DNA of 21,646 bases from positions 1 through 21,646 of the forward strand of contig CAZROW010000053.1 in the NCBI GenBank assembly GCA_964601805.1, read 5' to 3'. The notes beneath the pieces are model-generated. The model was not told the DNA's origin. It saw only the letters and a program-made list of their open reading frames with translations, and searched no databases. This stretch comes from Eutrophocola sp964601805 (GTDB lineage Bacteria; Pseudomonadota; Gammaproteobacteria; Pseudomonadales; Pseudohongiellaceae). Shown here piece by piece: positions 7,030 to 12,776 of the stretch (positions within the stretch are counted from its first letter, which is position 1; every line of letters starts with the position of its first letter). A program made the translations under genes and the position numbers.

Positions 7030-7719
7030 CTACTCCCTGGCCCCAAAAATATCCGTTCCAATCCGCACCATGGTCGCGCCCTCGGCAATAGCCGCCTCAA
7101 AATCACTGCTCATGCCCATGGACAGGTGCCGACAGGTGTCATGGCCCTTGCTGACCAACAGGCCACGGGCCTGCCTCAGACGTTTGAACTGTTGCCGCTG
7201 CTCGTCAAAATCCTGGACCGGTGCCGGTATGGTCATCAGCCCTGACAGTACCAGGTTGGGCATGCCGGCGATGGTGTCGGCAAGCGTTTGCAGTTCCTCT
7301 TCACTGACACCGCTCTTGCTGCTTTCATGGCTGATATTCACCTGCAGCAGGATATTGAGCGGCGGCAAGTGTGCCGGGCGTTGATCATTCAGGCGGCGAC
7401 CGATCTTTTCCCGGTCCACGCTGTGCACCCACTGAAAATTCTCCGCAATATCGCGAGTCTTGTTGGACTGAATGGGACCGATGAAATGCCAGGTGATATC
7501 GAGATCGGCCAGGGCCTGCTGCTTGTCCAGGGCTTCCTGCAGGTAGTTCTCCCCGAAGGCCGTCTGGCCAGCCTGCCAGGCTTGCCGGATTTTTTCCGGG
7601 CCATGGGTTTTGCTGACGGCGATCAGCTGGACCGGCGGTTCAGTGCGGCCATATTTCGTTGAAAACTGTGAAATGCGAAAACGAACTTTTTCCAGATTTT
7701 CTGGTATGCTCAGAGGCAT
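7030..7719 (-). CDS. yggS: YggS/PROSC family pyridoxal 5'-phosphate homeostasis protein
   Basis: A 229-residue fold-type III PLP-binding protein with a single TIM-barrel domain. The PLP lysine is Lys37 in IAVSKTH. Other family marks are FGENYLQEA, WHFIGPIQSNK, LLQVNIS, LSMGMSSDFEAAIAEG and the terminal VRIGTDIFGARE. It has no known catalytic activity and buffers PLP and amino acid pools; loss in Escherichia coli perturbs vitamin B6 and branched-chain amino acid metabolism. The start is supported by an AAAGGA Shine-Dalgarno about five bases upstream. It is divergent from pilT, as in Pseudomonas. Confidence 0.96.
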   Translation of the reverse strand: MPLSIPENLEKVRFRISQFSTKYGRTEPPVQLIAVSKTHGPEKIRQAWQAGQTAFGENYLQEALDKQQALADLDITWHFIGPIQSNKTRDIAENFQWVHSVDREKIGRRLNDQRPAHLPPLNILLQVNISHESSKSGVSEEELQTLADTIAGMPNLVLSGLMTIPAPVQDFDEQRQQFKRLRQARGLLVSKGHDTCRHLSMGMSSDFEAAIAEGATMVRIGTDIFGARE

Positions 7720-7824
7720 GCTTTTCCTTTAATCATCCATTGACTGGCAACCGGATGGCAGCTGTGTTGCTGAATCAATGAACCAATAATGAAGTAACAA
7801 GAAGTCATAATAAGAAGCGATTAT

Positions 7825-7830
7825 AGGTGG
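7825..7830 (+). promoter_or_regulatory. Ribosome binding site of pilT
   Basis: AGGTGG ends four bases before ATG 7835 and thirteen before the in-frame ATG 7844. The spacing favours 7835, although the family N-terminus (MxIxELL) would equally fit a start at 7844. No convincing sigma70 promoter was found in the 115-base yggS/pilT spacer. Confidence 0.5.
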
Positions 7831-7834
7831 AATC

Positions 7835-8878
7835 ATGGCCGCAATGAATATACAGGAATTACTCAACTTCAGTGTGCAACAGGGTTCATCGGACCTTCAT
7901 ATCACTGCAGGTATGCCCCCTCTTATTCGCGTCGATGGCGACATTCGCAAGATCAATGTTGATTCCATGGATCACAAGGAGGTTCACGGTCTGATCTACG
8001 AGATCATGAACGACAAGCAGCGCAAGGATTATGAAGAGCACCTGGAGTCCGACTTTTCTTTTGAAATTCCCGGCCTGGCCCGTTTCAGGGTCAATGCCTT
8101 CGTACAGAACCGTGGTGCGGCAGCGGTGTTTCGTACCATTCCCTCCAAGGTGCTCAACATGGAGCAACTGGGAATGGGTGAGGTGTTCAAGAAGATTTCC
8201 GACAATCCCCGTGGCCTGATTGCGGTAACCGGTCCTACCGGTTCCGGTAAATCAACGACCATGGCCGCCATGATTGACTACATCAACAGTACCAAGTACG
8301 AACATATCCTCACGATTGAGGACCCCATCGAATTTGTTCACGAAAGCAAGAAGTCACTGATCAACCAGCGTGAAGTGCATCGTGATACACACGGTTTTAA
8401 CGAAGCGCTGCGTTCAGCCCTGCGTGAAGACCCCGACATTATCCTGGTTGGTGAGCTGCGTGACCTGGAAACCATACGCCTGGCACTGACCGCTGCTGAA
8501 ACCGGTCACCTTGTGTTCGGCACATTGCATACCACCTCGGCAGCCAAGACCATCGACCGTATTGTTGACGTGTTCCCGGCAGCGGAAAAATCCATGGTAC
8601 GTTCCATGCTCTCCGAATCCTTGCAGGCGGTTGTGAGCCAGACGCTGTTGAAGAAGGTTGGCGGTGGTCGTGTGGCGGCCCACGAAATCATGATTGGCAC
8701 ATCGGCAATCAGGAACCTGATCCGTGAAGACAAGATCGCCCAGATGTATTCCGCTATCCAGACCGGCCAGAGTGTTGGCATGCAGACCCTCGACCAGTGC
8801 CTCAAGGGGCTGGTCCAGAAAGGGCTTGTTGATCGCAACGAGGCGATTTCCAAGGCGAAGGATGGGAATCAGCTTTAA
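7835..8878 (+). CDS. pilT: Type IV pilus retraction ATPase PilT
   Basis: A 347-residue hexameric secretion ATPase that powers pilus disassembly in twitching motility, located at the cytoplasmic face of the pilus machine. The N-terminal PAS-like domain (to about 110) is followed by the RecA-like core: Walker A GPTGSGKS (133-140), Asp box around 160-190, Walker B with DPDIILVGELRD (199-210) and His box HLVFGTLHT (225-233). AIRNLIRE (291-298) is the C-terminal motif specific to PilT and needed for retraction; it separates PilT from the assembly ATPase PilB. The sequence is highly conserved relative to Pseudomonas PilT. The usual downstream partner pilU is not seen: the gene is followed by a terminator and an assembly gap. 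Confidence 0.97.
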   Translation: MAAMNIQELLNFSVQQGSSDLHITAGMPPLIRVDGDIRKINVDSMDHKEVHGLIYEIMNDKQRKDYEEHLESDFSFEIPGLARFRVNAFVQNRGAAAVFRTIPSKVLNMEQLGMGEVFKKISDNPRGLIAVTGPTGSGKSTTMAAMIDYINSTKYEHILTIEDPIEFVHESKKSLINQREVHRDTHGFNEALRSALREDPDIILVGELRDLETIRLALTAAETGHLVFGTLHTTSAAKTIDRIVDVFPAAEKSMVRSMLSESLQAVVSQTLLKKVGGGRVAAHEIMIGTSAIRNLIREDKIAQMYSAIQTGQSVGMQTLDQCLKGLVQKGLVDRNEAISKAKDGNQL

Positions 8879-8897
8879 CAACGTGTTGAATTTTGAG

Positions 8898-8925
8898 AAC
8901 GCCGGTACTTGCCGGCGTTTTTTTT
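8898..8925 (+). terminator. Rho-independent terminator of pilT
   Basis: A perfect 8-bp stem, AACGCCGG (8898-8905) and CCGGCGTT (8912-8919), has a 6-base loop and runs into at least eight T (8918-8925), where the sequence breaks into N. It starts 19 bases after the pilT stop, so pilT transcription most likely ends here. Confidence 0.85.
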
Positions 8926-9025
8926 NNNNNNNNNNNNNNNNNNNNNNNNNNNNNNNNNNNNNNNNNNNNNNNNNNNNNNNNNNNNNNNNNNNNNNNNNNN
9001 NNNNNNNNNNNNNNNNNNNNNNNNN
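8926..9025. other. Assembly gap 2 (100 N)
   Basis: Exactly 100 N, a placeholder of unknown real length. The left edge lies in the T-tract of the pilT terminator and the right edge inside a REP-like hairpin. Genes that normally lie between pilT and ruvX in relatives (pilU, pyrR, pyrB) are missing from the visible sequence and could be hidden here. Confidence 0.99.
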
Positions 9026-9040
9026 AGGCCGTCATCCGGC
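9026..9040 (+). repeat. REP-like hairpin 5, cut by gap 2
   Basis: The visible part is GGCC (9027-9030), three bases, then ATCCGGC (9034-9040). This matches the 3' half of hairpin 6 (GGCC, three bases, ATCCGAC) but with the GCCGG outer arm of hairpin 4. Its 5' half and the expected GTAG head would lie inside the gap. Confidence 0.55.
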
Positions 9041-9074
9041 AGGACAATTCACTTCTTTCTGAAATTTGCTATTG

Positions 9075-9108
9075 GTAGGTCGGATAAGGCCGAAGGCCGC
9101 CATCCGAC
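9075..9108 (+). repeat. REP-like hairpin 6 (GTAG head, plus orientation)
   Basis: GTAG head (9075-9078), outer arms GTCGGAT (9079-9085) and ATCCGAC (9102-9108), inner arms GGCC (9088-9091) and GGCC (9095-9098), and a GAA loop as in hairpin 1. It ends eight bases before the ruvX stop codon (9116-9118), so its transcript could form a stable 3' hairpin protecting or ending the gshB-tonB-yqgE-ruvX mRNA. Confidence 0.72.
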
Positions 9109-9115
9109 AGGAAGC

Positions 9116-9529
9116 TTAAGCGTTTTCTGATAGCCAGGATTCAAGAATTAACTGTGCCGCGATGCTGTCCACTTCCGCCCGGTCGTTGTATTTCTTGCCG
9201 CTGGCTTCGGCGTTGGCGCGGCTGATGTCCCTGGCTTCTCTGGTGCTGAGTCTTTCATCGACACCGTGGCAGGGCAGGGAAAACAACTCTTCGAGTTTTC
9301 TGGCAAAGGCAGATACCTTTTCCGTCATCGGGCCTTCGCTGCCGTCCATGTTGTAGGGCATGCCGATGACAAAGGCGCCGGGTTTCCATTGCCTGACCAC
9401 TGCGGACAGGGCGTCCCAGTCAGGTTCTCCCTGCTTGGCATGGATTACCGGTAAGGCTGATGCCGTGCCGGTGATGGTCTGGCCGACAGCAACACCGATC
9501 TTGTTGGTCCCGTAATCAAAGGCCAGCAA
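9116..9529 (-). CDS. ruvX: RuvX/YqgF family Holliday-junction resolvase-like protein
   Basis: A 137-residue RNase H-fold protein. Catalytic-type acidic residues appear in LAFDYGTNKIGVAVG (Asp5), in the DERLSTREARDI segment and in the late DSIAAQLILESW. GMPYNMDGSEG is the central family motif. Members are implicated in pre-16S rRNA 5' processing and have resolvase-like activity. The start is doubtful: the TTG at 9527-9529 has no Shine-Dalgarno, and the family usually has a few residues before LLAFD. An upstream in-frame CTG at 9550 would add LTSSAHT and fits family length better. It follows yqgE by 17 bases, a standard pairing. Confidence 0.92.
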   Translation of the reverse strand: MLAFDYGTNKIGVAVGQTITGTASALPVIHAKQGEPDWDALSAVVRQWKPGAFVIGMPYNMDGSEGPMTEKVSAFARKLEELFSLPCHGVDERLSTREARDISRANAEASGKKYNDRAEVDSIAAQLILESWLSENA

Positions 9530-9546
9530 AGTGTGGGCAGAAGAGG

Positions 9547-10116
9547 TCAGGAGGGTGGCCCCAGGTCGGTGGTGAGCTGGTCCATGGTAAAGCCCAGTGC
9601 GGCAACGGCCATGTCCGGCTTGCGCTCGAAATCTTTAGAGAAAATGATGTCTTTGGAGGCCGGGCAGGTAATCCAGGCATTATCGGCAATCTCCTGTTCC
9701 AGTTGCCCGGGACTCCAGCCGGAACAACCCAGCGCCACCAGGTAGTTTTCCGGGCCTTCGCCGCGACTGATGTCGTCAAGGATATCCTTGGATGTCGTCA
9801 TGCAAAGGTCGTCGGTGATTTTCAGGGTGGAAGTCCAGTGGTCATCGGCATCATGAAGAATGAAGCCCTTGTCGGTTTCAACCGGTCCGCCGGACAGCAC
9901 AGTCACCTCGCTACTTTCGGGCCGCTGTACCTCGATATCCAGCTGGCTGAAAATTTCACCGAGTTTGATCTTCAGGGGCAGGTTTACCACGATACCCAGG
10001 GCACCGTCTTCACCATGCTGCCACATGTATACGACTGTATTGCCAAAATAGGAGCCGCTTAATTGCGGCATGGCAATCAGGAATTGATTTGTCAGGTCCA
10101 TTTTGTCGTTCATCAC
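9547..10116 (-). CDS. yqgE: YqgE/AlgH family protein (UPF0301)
   Basis: A 189-residue cytosolic protein of the YqgE/AlgH family. Visible marks are FLIAMPQLSGSYFGNTVVYM near the N-terminus, GALGIVVNLPL, VLSGGPVETDKGFILH and YLVALGCSGWSPGQLEQEI. In Pseudomonas AlgH was tied to alginate regulation; the biochemical function is unresolved. Three ATG starts are possible (10116, 10113 and 10101); MDLTNQFLIAMPQL from 10101 would give the most family-like N-terminus, and none has a clear Shine-Dalgarno. It lies between tonB and ruvX, its conserved place. Confidence 0.93.
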   Translation of the reverse strand: MMNDKMDLTNQFLIAMPQLSGSYFGNTVVYMWQHGEDGALGIVVNLPLKIKLGEIFSQLDIEVQRPESSEVTVLSGGPVETDKGFILHDADDHWTSTLKITDDLCMTTSKDILDDISRGEGPENYLVALGCSGWSPGQLEQEIADNAWITCPASKDIIFSKDFERKPDMAVAALGFTMDQLTTDLGPPS

Positions 10117-10141
10117 GGTGTCCAGGTCATTGCTATAGATA

Positions 10142-10171
10142 AGAATATTGGGGTAGCAACGGGACTTTCAA
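10142..10171 (-). promoter_or_regulatory. Possible promoter for yqgE-ruvX
   Basis: On the minus strand TTGAAA (10166-10171) and TATTCT (10142-10147) are separated by 18 bases inside the 80-base tonB-yqgE spacer. The match to sigma70 is only moderate. It would allow yqgE-ruvX expression independent of gshB-tonB. Confidence 0.3.
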
Positions 10172-10196
10172 TACTATTTACCCACTTCGTGCTGCT

Positions 10197-11078
10197 CTAG
10201 AAGCTGCGCAGCAGGTTGTTACGCTGGAACTGCCAGGTCCTGACGATATCGAGAATGTCCGCTTCCCGGCGCAGGTCCTCAGGAAAGGGGGCAAACGGCG
10301 AGGCCAGGTGAACAATCCGTATGGCGGCTTCATCCAGGATACGGTGTCCCGAAGAGCTCAGGATCCTGACATTGGCCACACTGCCGTCTGAGCGCAGTGA
10401 AACCAGCATGCGCAGGTTGCCATAGATGCCCTGGGTGCTGGTCTCAAGGGGGTAATTCAGGTTGCCGACAGCTTCGACTTTCTTGCGCCAGCTGTCCAGG
10501 TAAAGGGCATCGCGGGCCTTTTCTGTCGAGGCTGACGAGATAGTGTAGCGGCGCGGCCGCTTGGCATATTCCTGGCGGCGAATATCCAGTTGTGCCTGCA
10601 GGCTGGCCAGGCGATTGTTGAACTCGGTATCGGTCAGGTTTTCCAGCGGCTGGTCGGGGACAGGTGGTGTTTCCTCGGTGACTTCCTGGTCCAGGGCCTC
10701 AAGGGCCTCGGCAGTAGTGGTAATGACCTGTTCCTGGACCTGGGGTTCTACCTCCGTGGTTTCTACAAAGGGGCTGACTTCCTGGATGGTGTCGTCATTG
10801 AAACGCGACTGGACCGGCGTGCTGGGAGCGGCCTTTTCTTCCTGGCTGCCGCTGCCCTGCTGGTTTTCCTGGGCGAGAAAATCGGCGTCTTCGGGGGCTT
10901 CCTGGCTGCGGTACTGCGCCAGGGTAATTTCCAGGGAGGTACTGGAGCTGGCCTGCTCAAGAATGCCGAAACCCACGCCGAGGATAAGCACAACGTGCAA
11001 GGCGATAGACACAAACATGGTGAAGCCAAAGCGTTCGTTGGCCATGGAAGTGGCTTCAGTGGTCACGCCTGTATTCAT
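10197..11078 (-). CDS. TonB family energy-transducing protein, TonB3-like by position
   Basis: A 293-residue protein with one N-terminal membrane anchor (about 20-40), SIALHVVLILGVGFGIL, which carries the Ser24-x3-His28 pair typical of TonB transmembrane helices that contact ExbB/ExbD. A long Gln/Glu/Pro-rich periplasmic linker (about 45-150) and a helical stretch with LASLQAQLDIRRQEY follow. The C-terminal TonB domain (about 205-293) contains LRMLVSLRSDGSVANVRILSSSGHRILDEAA and ends RTWQFQRNN. Its position between gshB and yqgE is that of Pseudomonas TonB3, which is linked to twitching motility rather than iron uptake. No exbB/exbD or receptor gene is nearby. An alternative start is Met12 (11045); neither has a clear Shine-Dalgarno. 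Confidence 0.88.
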   Translation of the reverse strand: MNTGVTTEATSMANERFGFTMFVSIALHVVLILGVGFGILEQASSSTSLEITLAQYRSQEAPEDADFLAQENQQGSGSQEEKAAPSTPVQSRFNDDTIQEVSPFVETTEVEPQVQEQVITTTAEALEALDQEVTEETPPVPDQPLENLTDTEFNNRLASLQAQLDIRRQEYAKRPRRYTISSASTEKARDALYLDSWRKKVEAVGNLNYPLETSTQGIYGNLRMLVSLRSDGSVANVRILSSSGHRILDEAAIRIVHLASPFAPFPEDLRREADILDIVRTWQFQRNNLLRSF

Positions 11079-11101
11079 TGGAACAATAGTCCGTGCCAGG
11101 T

Positions 11102-12061
11102 TTAGTGGCGATCCTTGAGTGTGTTTTCTATACAGTCCATCAGTTGGCCGGCGATATCCAGGCCAAAGGCTTCATCAAGCTCCCGGACACAGGTCGGGCT
11201 GGTGACATTGACTTCAGTCAGGTAATCACCAATGACGTCCAGGCCAACGAAGAATAACCCGTGCTCCTTGAGCGTGGGGCCAACCTGTTCACAAATCCAG
11301 CGATCCCTGTCAGTCAGTTCCACGCCCTTGGCGGTGCCACCGGCAGCCAGGTTGCCGCGTGTTTCATTCAGGGCTGGCAGGCGGGCCAGGGCATAGCCAA
11401 CGGATTCGCCATTGACCATCAGGATGCGCTTGTCGCCGGTGGTGGCTATTTCCGGAATAAAAGTCTGCGCCATGATCTGGCGGTTGCCGTATTCGGTCAG
11501 GGTTTCAATGATGACGCTGACATTCGGATCACCCGGCTTGATACGGAATATGCCGGTACCACCCATGCCATCCAGGGGCTTGAAAATGACGTCACCATTT
11601 TTTTTGTAAAAGTCGACCAGCAGTTCCTTGTTACGGCTGACCAGCACATCGGTGCAACACTGGGGAAACAGGGTGGCGCTGACCTTTTCATTGAAATCCC
11701 TGAGGGCCTGGGGCCGATTGACGACCAGCACGCCTTCGCGCTCGGCCTGCTCAAGAATATAGGTGCTGTAGATGAACTCCCGGTTGAAGGGCGGATCCTT
11801 GCGCATGAGGATGACATCAAAGTCGGCCAGCGAGTTGCGCTTTTCAGGGCCAAGTTCATACCAGTTCCCAGGATCCATTTTGACGGACAGGTCCTGCATG
11901 ACAGCCATGGCCTTGCCCGTTTCCAGGTACAGGTTGCGCTGTTCGATATAAGCCAGTGACCAGCCCCTGGTCTGGGCGGCATTGAGCATGGCCAGAGTGG
12001 TGTCTTTCTTGAAATTGATGGCCTTGATGGGATCCATCACTACGGCAAGCTTGATCGTCAT
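11102..12061 (-). CDS. gshB: Glutathione synthetase (ATP-grasp)
   Basis: A 319-residue cytosolic ligase joining gamma-glutamylcysteine and glycine with ATP, the second step of glutathione synthesis. The N-terminus has MTIKLAVVMDPIKAINFKKDTTLAML and MRKDPPF (86-92) of the substrate domain. The ATP-grasp core has IFKPLDGMGGTGIF (159-172), KRILMVNGE and the metal-binding FVGLDVIGDYLTEVNVTSPT. The length matches the Escherichia coli enzyme. The ATG has GGAG about eight bases upstream. It heads the gshB-tonB-yqgE-ruvX run; tonB begins 23 bases after its stop. Confidence 0.97.
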   Translation of the reverse strand: MTIKLAVVMDPIKAINFKKDTTLAMLNAAQTRGWSLAYIEQRNLYLETGKAMAVMQDLSVKMDPGNWYELGPEKRNSLADFDVILMRKDPPFNREFIYSTYILEQAEREGVLVVNRPQALRDFNEKVSATLFPQCCTDVLVSRNKELLVDFYKKNGDVIFKPLDGMGGTGIFRIKPGDPNVSVIIETLTEYGNRQIMAQTFIPEIATTGDKRILMVNGESVGYALARLPALNETRGNLAAGGTAKGVELTDRDRWICEQVGPTLKEHGLFFVGLDVIGDYLTEVNVTSPTCVRELDEAFGLDIAGQLMDCIENTLKDRH

Positions 12062-12119
12062 GCACTACTCCGGCGGACTGGCGTCTGGCCATGTTGAAAT
12101 ACGGTTACTGCGCCCCTGC

Positions 12120-12125
12120 ATTATA
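12120..12125 (-). promoter_or_regulatory. Probable -10 box of the gshB promoter
   Basis: The minus strand reads a perfect TATAAT here, preceded by TTGCT. A -35 candidate (TTCCCG, 16-base spacing) is weak. It lies about 58 bases upstream of the gshB ATG in the 169-base divergent spacer, so a leader of about 50 bases is expected. Confidence 0.5.
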
Positions 12126-12182
12126 AGCAAAAAGCAGTCCACGGGAACCTCGTGCCATGTGCAATAAATAAGGTGAAATCTC

Positions 12183-12191
12183 TGCTAGAAT
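12183..12191 (+). promoter_or_regulatory. Extended -10 promoter of the membrane-protein gene at 12231
   Basis: TGC followed by TAGAAT forms an extended -10 element (TGN plus a hexamer matching TATAAT in five of six positions). It lies 39 bases upstream of the TTG start, leaving a leader of about 33 bases. No good -35 is seen, which extended -10 promoters tolerate. Confidence 0.5.
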
Positions 12192-12218
12192 TGCGCGCTT
12201 TATTCACGTCGACCATCC

Positions 12219-12223
12219 AAGGA
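12219..12223 (+). promoter_or_regulatory. Ribosome binding site deciding a TTG start
   Basis: AAGGA sits seven bases before TTG 12231, the ideal spacing. No ATG or GTG nearby in this frame has comparable support, so TTG is the likely initiator. Confidence 0.65.
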
Positions 12224-12230
12224 TTACTCA

Positions 12231-12776
12231 TTGCGCCTTCTGGCTTATTTCTGGGGCATTATCGGTGTCATCGCCTTCCTGTGCACTGCCGTGTACAGGC
12301 TAAGCCCCCGCATCTGGGAGCTGGCTGATTATTCCCTGACCGGGCTGCACTGGACAGTGCTGGTCGTGTTCACGCTCTGGATGGCCTGGGCCGAAGGCTA
12401 CAAGGGCTTTCACCTCGCCTTTTCGCCACGTGTCGTTGCCAGGGCCAGGTATCTTAAAACCTGTGACCGGCCGCTGCTGTTATTACTGGCGCCGGCCTAT
12501 TGCATGGGTTATTTCCACGCCACCCGCAAACGCATGATCGTGTCCTGGGTCCTGACGACAACCATTGTGATGCTGGTTTTGCTCCTGCGCATCACTCCGC
12601 AACCCTGGCGCGGCATCATCGACACCGGCGTGGTAACCGGCCTGGGACTGGGTATTCTGTCACTGGTTTTCTTCTGGCTGCAGGATCTCACCGGCAAGTG
12701 GAACCATGCCATCCCCCTGGATCTGCCAGAAAGTGAAACGGTAGAGCCGGTGGTCAGTCAGGCAAAACAGCCCTGA
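12231..12776 (+). CDS. Unrecognised integral membrane protein
   Basis: A 181-residue protein I do not recognise. It has about four or five hydrophobic segments: LLAYFWGIIGVIAFLCTAVYRL (3-24), HWTVLVVFTLWMAW (about 40-53), LLLLLAPAYCMGY (about 82-94), IVSWVLTTTIVMLVLLL (about 102-118) and VVTGLGLGILSLVFFWL (about 134-150). Between the second and third is a polar, basic loop, EGYKGFHLAFSPRVVARARYL, that could be functional. The C-terminal tail is soluble and acidic. The start is TTG, supported by AAGGA. Its 3' end overlaps the convergent glycosyltransferase gene by 23 bases (12754-12776), so the two transcripts are antisense there. No function is proposed. Confidence 0.8.
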   Translation: MRLLAYFWGIIGVIAFLCTAVYRLSPRIWELADYSLTGLHWTVLVVFTLWMAWAEGYKGFHLAFSPRVVARARYLKTCDRPLLLLLAPAYCMGYFHATRKRMIVSWVLTTTIVMLVLLLRITPQPWRGIIDTGVVTGLGLGILSLVFFWLQDLTGKWNHAIPLDLPESETVEPVVSQAKQP

